Shown piece by piece: positions 16,282 to 24,809 of a stretch of 50,840 nt of DNA (positions are counted from its first letter, which is position 1; every line of letters begins with the position of its first letter). The position numbers and the translations under genes are program-made. The stretch is from an uncultured Rhizobiaceae group bacterium (GTDB taxonomy: Bacteria > Pseudomonadota > Alphaproteobacteria > Rhizobiales > Rhizobiaceae). The notes under the pieces were generated by a model that had not been told where the DNA came from, made no database searches, and worked only from the letters and a program-made list of their open reading frames with translations. The stretch spans positions 1 to 50,840 of the forward strand of contig CALIOE010000057.1 of NCBI GenBank assembly GCA_938044775.1. The letters are read 5' to 3'.

Positions 16282-17089
16282 TCAGATCAAGGACGGGCGG
16301 GTTCGCTCGCTCGTCCACATCCGTGATCAGCATCGCGCCGGGTCGATGCGAAATGAACAACGGAAGACGCGCCGATAGCGCCGCACTTTGTGGTGTAACA
16401 CCGCATGCCCAGAACACGGGGATCTCATCGCGCTCGAAGGGAACAGCTTCACCGTAGTCCGGAACGCCAATATCCGCGATGCCGATCGCAGCCGGATCGC
16501 CCACATGCACCGGAGCCCCGTGCGCCAGTGGAAATTCTGCGCTGATCATCCGAACTTGATCAACATCGGCAGGTTTGACGGGTCGCATGGATACGACCAT
16601 ACCGCCGCCAAAAGATCCGGCCCGAACAGTTTGAATGTTTGAGCGAAACATTGGTACGGTCCTATTGCAATCGATGTGACGCATCGGAATGCCTGCGGCC
16701 AGAGCCGCGTGCTCGAAAGTGAATGAGCAACCCAAGGCAAAACCGACCAGATCATCCCGCCAAAGGTCCGATACATTGGGCCGGTTTTCTACAAAGTCTC
16801 CGTCGCGATAAACAGCATAGGCGGGCGCGTCAGTGTCGATCGCCAAATCATGCCCGAGCGTACGCATCATGCGGTCTCCGGTATCGGTCACCCCAACCAA
16901 GGGACAAGGTCTGGGGTTGCGTTGGCAAAAACGAAAAAAGTCGAGGGCATAAGTCTCGGGCATGATTGCAAGATTGACCTGCAAACGTCCTGCCGCAAGA
17001 CCTGCTGTGTGTCCCTGATAGTCACCTGCTCGGATTGATGTCCGCAGATCGTCGACAGCCAAATCTCGCAGGTCCGCGTGACGCGTCAT
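16274..17089 (-). CDS. DUF1445/YcsI-family putative hydro-lyase (D-glutamate-cyclase-like)
   Basis: A 271-residue protein of the YcsI/DUF1445 family, recognisable by LAAGRLQVNLAIMPETYALDFFRFCQRNPRPCPLVGVTDTGD, NVSDLWRDDLVGFALGCSFTFEHAAL and FWACGVTPQSAAL. Family members are called putative hydro-lyases; the mammalian homologue cyclises D-glutamate to 5-oxo-D-proline. In bacteria these genes are often beside transporters. Here it is convergent with the TRAP binding protein and separated by only 3 bases from the upstream small gene, so the two form a minus-strand pair. A link to the TRAP substrate is an inference. Confidence 0.85.
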   Translation of the reverse strand: MTRHADLRDLAVDDLRTSIRAGDYQGHTAGLAAGRLQVNLAIMPETYALDFFRFCQRNPRPCPLVGVTDTGDRMMRTLGHDLAIDTDAPAYAVYRDGDFVENRPNVSDLWRDDLVGFALGCSFTFEHAALAAGIPMRHIDCNRTVPMFRSNIQTVRAGSFGGGMVVSMRPVKPADVDQVRMISAEFPLAHGAPVHVGDPAAIGIADIGVPDYGEAVPFERDEIPVFWACGVTPQSAALSARLPLFISHRPGAMLITDVDERANPPVLDLTI

Positions 17090-17092
17090 TTT

Positions 17093-17437
17093 CTATCCTT
17101 TTGGAATCATGAGTTGGATCAGCGGCGATTGAATAAAGGCTCGTGAGCCGTCTTCATACATTGCTTGAGCAGAGTGTGTATCGATGCGGATCAACGAAAA
17201 TCGATGCAAAACGCCATCTCGAAACCGGTTGTATCTCGTCCAGTATTGATCTTCCTCAAATCCATACTGCCCAGCATCAGTATCACCGTTTTCCATAGTG
17301 AGCTGACAAGTCCCGTCCCGGCGGTAGTATATGGTCGCCACTCGCATTAACGTGTCAGGATCAAAGGCGTGAAGTGTCTTGCCAAAGACAAACATCCTCA
17401 CTTCTTCTGCAGATAAGTTCATCTTAATCACCGGCAT
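17093..17437 (-). CDS. Small conserved-looking protein of unknown function
   Basis: A 114-residue protein that I do not recognise. It starts MPVIKMNLSAEEVRMFVFGKTLH and has the repeated pattern of an aromatic/Asp-Gly beta-rich fold (YYRRDGTCQLTMENGDTDAGQYG), faintly like secreted DUF995-type proteins, but with no signal peptide. It lies immediately upstream of the DUF1445 gene, 3 bases apart, suggesting co-transcription. The balanced composition and coupling favour a real gene. Confidence 0.6.
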   Translation of the reverse strand: MPVIKMNLSAEEVRMFVFGKTLHAFDPDTLMRVATIYYRRDGTCQLTMENGDTDAGQYGFEEDQYWTRYNRFRDGVLHRFSLIRIDTHSAQAMYEDGSRAFIQSPLIQLMIPKG

Positions 17438-18184
17438 GCTCTTTATGTGGGCTCATCGCGCTTGCGGCAACGCTGTGGAGTTTGTCTCAATCCCAACTGA
17501 AATTGCAGAAAAGTCAAACGCGGAAAAAACCTGAGACTCCGATACCACGCGAAGTAGGCTTTCATTCGTCATGAGGGATGCTGCGCAGCACCGAAATTGG
17601 CAATCCGGCCGGTTTCGAGCTAGCGAGTAGATTGACAACTGTTCTGAGTAACGATCACGGGCGACGGGGTTCATCTCCGTTTGGTTCTGGAAATACGGAC
17701 CTGCGATTAATGAAAAAATTTGCTTCGAAATTGAACTGGCACTTTGAGAATCGCGAGACTCCTGCAGCGATCAAAACAGGTGCGAGGCAGTCATGCTTTA
17801 CGTGGGTTCAGCGCCTGCTGCGCGATTGACAGGCCTGGAGAGAATGCTGTCCTTTCAAGCCACGCCGCTGTCGGGTCGTCGTTGCAACCATGCTCCTCCG
17901 TCCTTGTCTGGTCCGCACTGATTGGAGGATCAGGGCCGTAAAGCGCGCGCCTGTTATCACTGTAGTGAAGTTGCGACCCTTCGGGCGGACGTCGATTTTC
18001 ACTTTGATCAACTGCTTCCCGCACTGCGGGTCGTGTTGCATGGATAGAATGTGGGTGGACGACGGAAAGCTGATGAGAAGAGTTGAATCATCGTGGAAAA
18101 ACCGTTGTGCAACTGCATTAAACCATGTAAATGAATGTTAAATGAATTTGCGACCAGCAGCTTTGGGAGGGGCGGTCTGATTTC
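17438..18184. other. 747-base stretch without a convincing gene
   Basis: It lies between the minus-strand DUF1445 pair and the second TRAP operon. Short open frames occur on both strands (for example 17808-18041 minus and 17578-17829 plus) but none has family features or a ribosome site. A perfect 12-bp palindrome, TGCTGCGCAGCA, occurs at 17579-17590. The last 60 bases are AT-rich with AATGAATGTTAAATGAAT and probably hold the TRAP promoter. The composition change around 17800-18050 could reflect a decayed gene. Confidence 0.5.
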
Positions 18185-18733
18185 ATGTTGAAGCTCGTCT
18201 CAGCTCTTTCCGCGGTCAATTCCGCAATACTCACAGCCATGCGTCAACTGGGCTGGATTTCAATAGCAGCGATGGTTGTGATCATCCTGCTTCAGGTGTT
18301 CTTTCGTTACATATTGAACAGTCCGCTCTCCTGGACGGAGGAGGCGGCACGCTATCTGATGCTCTGGCTCGTTGCCTTCATGGCACCTTCTGCGTATCGC
18401 TGGGGAGGATTCGTGAGCATCGACATGCTGCAGGAGGCTCTGCCGGGAAAGGCACGCGAGCTTCTGATTTTGTTTCTGACGCTGATCAGCACATTGGTTC
18501 TCGTGGTGCTGATTGCCCACGCTTGGGACCACTTTAACGCTGGCAGCATCTTTGCATCGTCGGCGCTGAAAATTCCGCTGAAATGGATCTACCTTTCGCT
18601 TGGCATTTGTTTTGTCTTGATGTTGTCGGTCAATATCGAATTGCTTCTGCGCTCGCTTGGGCGACTGGTGACCGGCGATGATGTTGCCTACGCTCCGCCA
18701 ACCGCGGGTGATGTTGAAGCAGGGGCGGAGTGA
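18185..18733 (+). CDS. dctQ: TRAP transporter small permease (DctQ type), second system
   Basis: A 182-residue membrane protein with four spans. The conserved FRYILNSPLSWTEEAARYLMLWLVAFMAPSAYRWGGFVSIDML is the classic DctQ region (WTEE). GGGAGGGG stands 12 bases before the ATG. The gene is followed 4 bases later by the large permease. No regulator gene is adjacent; the 747-base region upstream is where control sites would lie. Confidence 0.92.
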   Translation: MLKLVSALSAVNSAILTAMRQLGWISIAAMVVIILLQVFFRYILNSPLSWTEEAARYLMLWLVAFMAPSAYRWGGFVSIDMLQEALPGKARELLILFLTLISTLVLVVLIAHAWDHFNAGSIFASSALKIPLKWIYLSLGICFVLMLSVNIELLLRSLGRLVTGDDVAYAPPTAGDVEAGAE

Positions 18734-18737
18734 ACCG

Positions 18738-20189
18738 ATGCTTGCTCTTTTTCTCGTCATCTTTCTCATCTTCCTGCTGATCGGTCTGCCGGTGTTCTTC
18801 GCCATGCTGGCGGCGCCCGGGATCATGCTGTTCTCAGAAGACATGTCGCGGGACGTTGCGCTGATGTACCGCAACATCTTCAATGGTATGGATTCCTTTC
18901 CCCTCATGGCGATCCCGTTCTTTATGCTCGCCGGCGAGCTTATGAACCGCGGCGGCATCACCATCAGGCTTGTGGAATTTGCCCAGGCCCTGATCGGCCA
19001 TTTGCGCGGCGGGCTGGCCCACGTCAACATCCTGTCCTCAATGTTGTTTGCGGGTCTTTCGGGATCTGCGGTTGCGGATACGTCGGCGCTTGGTTCCATG
19101 CTTATTCCGGCAATGGAGAAGAACGGCTACAGCCGCAAATTCGCGGCTGCAATCACGGCAGCATCATCCGTCATCGGGCCTATCATCCCGCCATCCGGAA
19201 TCATGATCATCTATGCCTATGTGATGGAAGTATCGGTCGCGGCTCTATTCGCAGGTGGTATCATTCCGGGGATTCTTGTCGGCGGTGGTCTCATGATCAT
19301 GACCGGCCTGTTGGCCAAGCGTTATGACTATCCGCCTGCTGTGCGGGTGATCCAGAGCGACATGTCCATGGGACCGGTAGAGACCGTGCTCGTTCGAGTG
19401 GTGCTGCAGATAGGTGCCGTTCTGGCATTTGTGCTCGGCGCCGTCAGTCTGATTGAAGCGATTGTCTTCATCGCCATTGTCGAGGCGATCCGCTATGCAC
19501 TGCATGTGGGACTCAGCGAGGACTACCGCCAGGTGTTCAAACGGGCTTTGTTGCCCTTGCTTACCCCGATCATCATCCTTGGCGGAATACTGGGTGGCGT
19601 GTTTACGCCTACCGAAGCCTCCGCAGTCGCTGCCGCTTATGCCCTGTTGATCGGCATGTTCGCCATGGGCACACTCAAGCTCAAAGACCTGCCGGACGTT
19701 TTCACAAAAGCGGCGATGACATCTGCCGTGGTGCTGTTGCTGGTCGGTGCAGCGATGGCGTTCAAAACCGTGGTGGGCATTTCGCACGTCGCCGAAGACA
19801 TGGCAAAATGGATATTGACACTGTCGCAGAACCCGCTGGTGCTGCTGTTGCTGATCAACCTTTTGCTGTTTGTTGTCGGCATGTTTCTGGATGCCGGTCC
19901 GGCAATCATCATTCTTGGTCCAATCCTCGGCCCGATCTTTCTCAATATGGGCGTCGACCCGATCCATTTTGCCATAATCATGAGTGTCAATTTGACGGTC
20001 GGTCTGGCGACGCCGCCCATGGGGTTGGTCCTGTTTGTGGCGTCCAGCGTGTCCGGCGTGAAGGTGCAGACCATTTCGAAAGCAATTTTGCCTTTCCTCG
20101 CGGTCGAAATTCTGGTCATCTTTCTCATAACCTATATTCCAGCCATTTCGCTGACCATTCCGCGAATGCTGGGTTATGTGCCGTGGTGA
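18738..20189 (+). CDS. dctM: TRAP transporter large permease (DctM type), second system
   Basis: A 483-residue protein with about 12-14 membrane spans, longer than the first system's 431-residue subunit because of extra segments near residues 200-265. Typical segments are FFMLAGELMNRGGI, GSAVADTSALGSMLIPAM, SSVIGPIIPPSGIMIIY, GGVFTPTEASAVAAAYA and LATPPMGLVLF. The ATG at 18738, just after the small-permease stop, follows GGGGCGGAG; an in-frame ATG at 18678 would only overlap the small permease. Confidence 0.92.
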   Translation: MLALFLVIFLIFLLIGLPVFFAMLAAPGIMLFSEDMSRDVALMYRNIFNGMDSFPLMAIPFFMLAGELMNRGGITIRLVEFAQALIGHLRGGLAHVNILSSMLFAGLSGSAVADTSALGSMLIPAMEKNGYSRKFAAAITAASSVIGPIIPPSGIMIIYAYVMEVSVAALFAGGIIPGILVGGGLMIMTGLLAKRYDYPPAVRVIQSDMSMGPVETVLVRVVLQIGAVLAFVLGAVSLIEAIVFIAIVEAIRYALHVGLSEDYRQVFKRALLPLLTPIIILGGILGGVFTPTEASAVAAAYALLIGMFAMGTLKLKDLPDVFTKAAMTSAVVLLLVGAAMAFKTVVGISHVAEDMAKWILTLSQNPLVLLLLINLLLFVVGMFLDAGPAIIILGPILGPIFLNMGVDPIHFAIIMSVNLTVGLATPPMGLVLFVASSVSGVKVQTISKAILPFLAVEILVIFLITYIPAISLTIPRMLGYVPW

Positions 20190-20232
20190 CGGCTTAAAAA
20201 GAACAATTGGATCCATCAGGAGGAGAACACAT

Positions 20233-21303
20233 ATGAAGCGACTGTTAAAAACACTGACCGGTGCGGCCCTTGGCCTTTCGGTAATGGCCGGTGGTGTGAT
20301 CACCGCGGCACAGGCGGCCGATATCAAAATTCGCGCCACTGCAAACTCGAACGAAAACGACGAGGACTATGACGGTCTCGTGGTTTTCAAAAACTATGTG
20401 GAAGCCGCATCAAACGGCGCGATTGAAGTCGAGCTGTTTATCGGCACGCAGCTGTGCTCCAAGGGCGCCGAGTGTCTTCAGGGCATTTCCGATGGCTCGA
20501 TCGACGTATACATTTCCACGTCAGGCGGTGCTGCAGGTGCGTTTCCTTATGTGCAGGTGCTCGATCTGCCTTACCTGATGCGCGATGACCGCGTTGCGGA
20601 AACCGTGATGCAAGGCGACTTTGTACGCACGCTGCGCGATATGGCACTGGCTGATTCCGGAGGCACCATTCGCCTGATGACAATCGGTAATACCGGTGGC
20701 TGGCGCAATTTTGCCAATACTAAGCGTGTGGTCAAAATGCCGAAGGACATGGAAGGCCTTAAAATCCGCACTGTCGTTGCCGACCTGCCGCAGGAGCTTG
20801 TGAAGGCGCTTGGCGCATCACCGACCCCGATCCCGTGGCCTGAACTGTTCACCTCGTTTCAAACCGGCGTGGTCGAAGGGTCCAAAAACGGCATCACCGA
20901 CATCATGGGCATGAAGTTTCCTGAAGCCGGCCTGAAATATGTCACTCTGGACGGTCATGCCTATATGGGCGCACTCTGGTGGATGAACAACGATAAGTTC
21001 ATGTCCATGCCGGAAGATATGCGTCGCGTCGTGGTCGACGGTTTTTATGCTCTGCAGCAGGCAACCTTTGCATCGCCGAAGCGCAAGTCGATCCAGGCCT
21101 ATGAAGATTTCGTCAAAGGCGGTGGCAATCTTTACGTGCCATCACTTGAGGAAAAGGCGGCGTTTCAGGAAGCCGCAGCGCCGGTCTATGACTGGTTCAA
21201 GTCCAACATCAAGAACGGTCCGGAAATCTTCGATGCTCTTAAAGGTGCGGCCGATTCCGCCCAGACTGCTATCGATGGCGAAGCTGCCAAAGACCTGAAA
21301 TAG
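20233..21303 (+). CDS. dctP: TRAP transporter substrate-binding protein (DctP type), second system
   Basis: Periplasmic receptor, 356 residues, with signal peptide cleaved near residue 28 (TAAQA|AD). The core DctP pattern is MPKDMEGLKIRTVVADLPQELVKALGASPTPIPWPELFTSFQTGVVEG, with R in LKIRT as the expected carboxylate anchor. AGGAGGAG gives a very strong ribosome site before the ATG at 20233. A good terminator follows 23 bases after the stop. The ligand is unknown, likely an organic or sugar acid. Confidence 0.93.
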   Translation: MKRLLKTLTGAALGLSVMAGGVITAAQAADIKIRATANSNENDEDYDGLVVFKNYVEAASNGAIEVELFIGTQLCSKGAECLQGISDGSIDVYISTSGGAAGAFPYVQVLDLPYLMRDDRVAETVMQGDFVRTLRDMALADSGGTIRLMTIGNTGGWRNFANTKRVVKMPKDMEGLKIRTVVADLPQELVKALGASPTPIPWPELFTSFQTGVVEGSKNGITDIMGMKFPEAGLKYVTLDGHAYMGALWWMNNDKFMSMPEDMRRVVVDGFYALQQATFASPKRKSIQAYEDFVKGGGNLYVPSLEEKAAFQEAAAPVYDWFKSNIKNGPEIFDALKGAADSAQTAIDGEAAKDLK

Positions 21304-21326
21304 GTTCGCCCGTGTGAACACCGTGA

Positions 21327-21361
21327 GCCGTCCGGCGGAAACGCCGGGCGGCTTTCTTTTT
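21327..21361 (+). terminator. Rho-independent terminator of the second TRAP operon
   Basis: GCCGTCCGGCG pairs with CGCCGGGCGGC (11 bp, one G-T pair) around a GAAA loop, followed by TTTCTTTTT. It has ideal form and location. Confidence 0.9.
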
Positions 21362-21422
21362 GCCAGGCGCCGTCGCTGAACATTTTCTGGCGTGTTGTTC
21401 CGGACAATCGAATCCATTGCGC

Positions 21423-21920
21423 TTACCGAAATGGATACATCCATCTCTTGTAGTCATCGACCAGGGTCAGCGCACGAGAGATCTCGTCTGCTGTCATCTT
21501 CTTGGCTATCTCTTCCTGGCTCACCGCTGCATCCGGGTCGCCGCCAATCGCGCTGAGCGTGTACCACATATAGGCGCGAACCTTGTCCGGCGCGGGGAGG
21601 CCGCGGCCGACTTCATAATACCATCCGATGCCGGACTGAGCTCCAGGGTGACCTTTCATACTGGCGCGCAGGTACCACTCGAATGCACGTGCATCGTCTT
21701 TCGCCACGCCAAGTCCCATGGCATACATGACACCGATCAGCTCTTCGGCATCAGCGTTGCCGGATCGGGCGAGTGGCATGAGAGCGGTTCTCGCTTTTTC
21801 GAACTTGTTGGCTTCCATCAAGTCACGGGCACGCTCGAGCGCCGAATTTGCCGATGCTGGACCAGCCAAAAGGCAAAGTGCGAAGCTTGTGGCGATCAGG
21901 TATTTGCCTAAAGTGGACAT
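21423..21920 (-). CDS. Sel1-repeat (tetratricopeptide-like) secreted protein
   Basis: A 165-residue protein with a signal peptide (cleavage near residue 24, GPASA|NS) and about two Sel1-like repeats: NADAEELIGVMYAMGLGVAKDDARAFEWYLRASMKGHPGAQSGIGWYYEVGRG, then VRAYMWYTLSAIGGDPDA. Such repeats form helical scaffolds for protein binding in the periplasm. It is divergent from the di-heme protein gene, with 37 bases between the two starts. Partner unknown. Confidence 0.82.
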   Translation of the reverse strand: MSTLGKYLIATSFALCLLAGPASANSALERARDLMEANKFEKARTALMPLARSGNADAEELIGVMYAMGLGVAKDDARAFEWYLRASMKGHPGAQSGIGWYYEVGRGLPAPDKVRAYMWYTLSAIGGDPDAAVSQEEIAKKMTADEISRALTLVDDYKRWMYPFR

Positions 21921-21957
21921 ATGATATCAGACACCTTGCGCGGGTGCTTCTGTCAAG

Positions 21958-23328
21958 ATGTTTGGGAATATTGGGCGTTTGAATTTCCGAAAAGTCATAG
22001 CGAAAGCACTGCTTGGGACAATGCTTCTAGCCATTTGTTTTGAATCATCAAATGGCCTGGCGAGTGAACCGCTTCCTGCTCCGATTGGACCACATGACTT
22101 TCAGGCCCATATCGAAAAACGTGCGGTGCTCGGGCGCCTGCTCTTCTATGACAAAATCCTCTCCGGCAACCGTAACATTTCCTGCGGCACCTGCCACAGT
22201 CATGATCATGCAACAGCTGATGGATTGTCTTTGGGGGTTGGTGAAGGCGGTGTCGGGCTTGGGCCCAATCGTCAATTTCCCGCTGGCGCTGACATGCCGG
22301 TCAAACGTGTGCCGCGGAACGCAAACGCGTTGTTCAATCTGGGTCACAAGGACTTTCGAGTTCTGTTTCACGATGGCCGCATTTCGATTGATGATCTCTA
22401 CGGAAACGGATTCAATTCCCCGGCGGAGGAATGGTTGCCGGAAGGTTTGACCAGCATTGCGGCAGCGCAGGCAATGTTTCCAGTCACGTCACGGATCGAA
22501 ATGGCCGGCGACCCTGCAGAGAACGAAGTTGCCGCGTCTCGTCGCGAACGCATCGATCACGTTTGGCCAAAAATTGCCCGCCGGGTCTCCGCTGTTTTGG
22601 AATATCAACAAAGATTTGCGGAGACCTATGATGATGTGAACGGGCCGGGCGACATCACGATGGTTCACATTGCCAATGCACTGGGCGACTTCATCATTTC
22701 GGAATGGCGTTCAAACCAGGCGCCGTTTGATCACTATCTGGCAGGTAAAAAGGGAGCACTCAGTGCCCAACAGGTTGCGGGGCTGAACCTGTTTTTCGGC
22801 GCGGCAGGATGCTCCAGCTGTCACACAGGTGCGCTTCTTACAGATCAGAAATTCCACGCTCTCGCCCTGCCGCCATTTGGTCCAGGTCGAATCCGGCCCT
22901 TCGATCCTTATGCACGTGATGTGGGGCGCATGGGAGAGACTGATCTGCTGGCGGACGCCTATCGATTCCGCACACCTTCGCTGCGCAATGTGGAGAAGAC
23001 AGCCCCTTACGGTCACAACGGAGCTTACGCGACGCTCGAGGGAATTGTCCGCCATCATCTGGACCCGATCGGTGCATTGGCGAAGTGGGACCGTCGGCAG
23101 GTGATTTTGCCCCGTTCAGCGAAGTTTGCCGAAACCGACTTTGCGGTTCTTGAGGATGCCAGAGAGATGATGCGGCTGCGGCGCCGTATCGATGTAAAAC
23201 CGTTGAAGCTGAGTGATGGCGACGTCGAAGCATTGATCGCGTTCCTGACGTCGTTAACGGACAGCGAGGCGTTGAAGGGGCGGCTGGGCAAGCCCAAAAA
23301 TGTCCCGAGCGGATTGCCGATTGATTGA
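21958..23328 (+). CDS. Di-heme cytochrome c peroxidase / MauG-type protein
   Basis: Exported protein of 456 residues with an N-terminal hydrophobic segment (about 12-36) and two c-type heme sites, CGTCH (76-80) and CSSCH (285-289). The family pattern LGRLLFYDKILSGNRNISCGTCH and FRTPSLRNVEKTAPYGHNGAYATLEGIVRHH is clear. Relatives reduce hydrogen peroxide, or, as in MauG, oxidise a partner protein. No amine dehydrogenase gene is nearby. The ribosome site before the ATG is weak, so the exact start is uncertain. Confidence 0.87.
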   Translation: MFGNIGRLNFRKVIAKALLGTMLLAICFESSNGLASEPLPAPIGPHDFQAHIEKRAVLGRLLFYDKILSGNRNISCGTCHSHDHATADGLSLGVGEGGVGLGPNRQFPAGADMPVKRVPRNANALFNLGHKDFRVLFHDGRISIDDLYGNGFNSPAEEWLPEGLTSIAAAQAMFPVTSRIEMAGDPAENEVAASRRERIDHVWPKIARRVSAVLEYQQRFAETYDDVNGPGDITMVHIANALGDFIISEWRSNQAPFDHYLAGKKGALSAQQVAGLNLFFGAAGCSSCHTGALLTDQKFHALALPPFGPGRIRPFDPYARDVGRMGETDLLADAYRFRTPSLRNVEKTAPYGHNGAYATLEGIVRHHLDPIGALAKWDRRQVILPRSAKFAETDFAVLEDAREMMRLRRRIDVKPLKLSDGDVEALIAFLTSLTDSEALKGRLGKPKNVPSGLPID

Positions 23329-23397
23329 AGCAGACAACGGTTCCCGGACTGTGGTTCGCTCCTTCGAGGCAACTCACACTGTTTCTACCAGGCGAAT

Positions 23398-23907
23398 CTA
23401 GGAAACGGCCTGTTCCGACGTTCGCTGGATCGGCTCCAGCACCTTGAACTCACTTTGTCCGTAGCCAAGCACATCAACGCGGCAGGAGCCGAAATCCAGC
23501 ACCCGCCCGATCAGAATGTCGTGGTCGCCGGCTGAAACGACCTGATGAAGGGCACAGTCGAACCATGACGCACAGCGGCTAAGGCGAAGACGCCCGCTAT
23601 CCAGCCTTTCGGCGTCGGCGTTGGCAAATCGGTTTTCCGGCGCTCCGCCGGCAAAATCAAGTGCCAGCAATTGTTGCTCGGCCGACAGCACGTTGACGGT
23701 GTAGCCGCCACTTTCGAGATAAGATTCGCGATTTGAGGATTCTTTTCGCAAACTCCACAGCACCAGTGCCGGATCGAGTGACACCGACGAAAATGAGTTG
23801 CAGGTCATGCCGATGTCCATACCGCGGTGACAGGTGGTCACAACGGTTACTCCGGTCGCAAAATTTCCGAGCGCCAGCTTGAGCGCCTGAGTCTGGTGTT
23901 GGCTCAT
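23398..23907 (-). CDS. NAD(P)H:flavin reductase
   Basis: A 169-residue flavin reductase-domain protein. The family pattern is ALGNFATGVTVVTTCHRGMDIGMTCNSFSSVSLDPALVLWSLRK, then GDHDILIGRV. It supplies reduced FMN to a partner monooxygenase. It overlaps the aldo-keto reductase gene by ATGA and is the third gene of the minus-strand unit beginning with the SsuD-like monooxygenase at 25966, so that enzyme is almost surely its partner. This is the role of SmoA in the sulfo-SMO pathway. Confidence 0.9.
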   Translation of the reverse strand: MSQHQTQALKLALGNFATGVTVVTTCHRGMDIGMTCNSFSSVSLDPALVLWSLRKESSNRESYLESGGYTVNVLSAEQQLLALDFAGGAPENRFANADAERLDSGRLRLSRCASWFDCALHQVVSAGDHDILIGRVLDFGSCRVDVLGYGQSEFKVLEPIQRTSEQAVS

Positions 23908-24809
23908 GGGACTTCGTTGCCGTCCGCCAGCGAGTAGAGTTCGTACCAGGTTTCCCGATCGATGGAGACTTTCAGACAGTCAGAGATGCCGGCTATGCGG
24001 TCGAGATTGTTGGTGCCGACGACCGGGCAGATTTTGGCAGGATGGGCCAGCAACCAGGCATAAGCGATCGCATCCACACCGACGCCGTGTTCATAAGCCA
24101 GCTCTTTCATGCGTGGCATGAGGCGCTGTGCTGCTTCGTTGTTGGCGTCAAACAGTTGTCCGCCAGCCAGCGGCGACCACGCCATCGGCGCAATGCCATT
24201 TTCCTGCAGGAACGCGATGTCACCATTTGTAAAAGCAGACCGCTCCAGCAAGCTAATTTCAATCTGGTTGCAAACCAGTTGATTTTCCATGGCCGACTGC
24301 AGAAGATTCCAGTCGTGGGCTTTGAAGTTCGAGACACCAACCGATTTCACTTTGCCACCGGCAATCAGGGCATCCAGCGCCTTGCCTGTCTCATGGTGAT
24401 CCATGAACGGGTCGGGACGGTGCAGCAACAGCATGTCAATCGCGTCGACACCGATGTTTGAAAGTGATGTATCGACGGAGGCGGTAATGTGTGCCGCTGA
24501 TGTATCATAATATTTGATGCGGCGGTCAGGGTATTTCCCGGACACAAGCATGATGTCGCATTTGGTGACGATCTGCATCTGCGCCTTCAACGACGGCGCA
24601 TCTTTCAAGGCATCGCCAAACAACTTCTCACAGGCGTATTCGCCGTAAATATCTGCATGGTCGAACGTGGTAATGCCTTGCTCGAGGCAACTTTCCACTT
24701 TTTGTACAATGTGTGAGGTTGAAGTGTCCGGATCGTCGCCAAGCCGCCATACGCCATATATCAAGCGGCTGAATTCGGGCAGATGATCTGCAAATTTGTG
24801 GTGCAACAT
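23904..24809 (-). CDS. Aldo-keto reductase (YdhF-like)
   Basis: A 301-residue NADPH-dependent carbonyl reductase with the catalytic tetrad D50, Y55 (DHADIYGEY), K83 (VTKCDI) and H130 (LLLHRPDP). The subgroup is YdhF-like, with SLLERSAFTNGDIAFLQENGIAPMAWSPLAGG. In sulfo-SMO clusters a related enzyme (SmoB) reduces 6-oxo-glucose to glucose after desulfonation. Its start shares one base with the monooxygenase stop (TAATG) and its end overlaps the flavin reductase start, so the three products are made together. Confidence 0.9.
   Translation of the reverse strand: MLHHKFADHLPEFSRLIYGVWRLGDDPDTSTSHIVQKVESCLEQGITTFDHADIYGEYACEKLFGDALKDAPSLKAQMQIVTKCDIMLVSGKYPDRRIKYYDTSAAHITASVDTSLSNIGVDAIDMLLLHRPDPFMDHHETGKALDALIAGGKVKSVGVSNFKAHDWNLLQSAMENQLVCNQIEISLLERSAFTNGDIAFLQENGIAPMAWSPLAGGQLFDANNEAAQRLMPRMKELAYEHGVGVDAIAYAWLLAHPAKICPVVGTNNLDRIAGISDCLKVSIDRETWYELYSLADGNEVP

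Noticed and set aside
17791..18041. Two overlapping minus-strand frames suggesting a transposase or decayed-gene fragment
   Set aside because: No recognisable transposase motif, no terminal repeats or target duplication; kept only as part of the unexplained region.
19245..20339. Long minus-strand open frame (364 codons) opposite the second TRAP large permease
   Set aside because: His/Gln/Asp-rich shadow of a membrane-protein gene, with no ribosome site or family motif.
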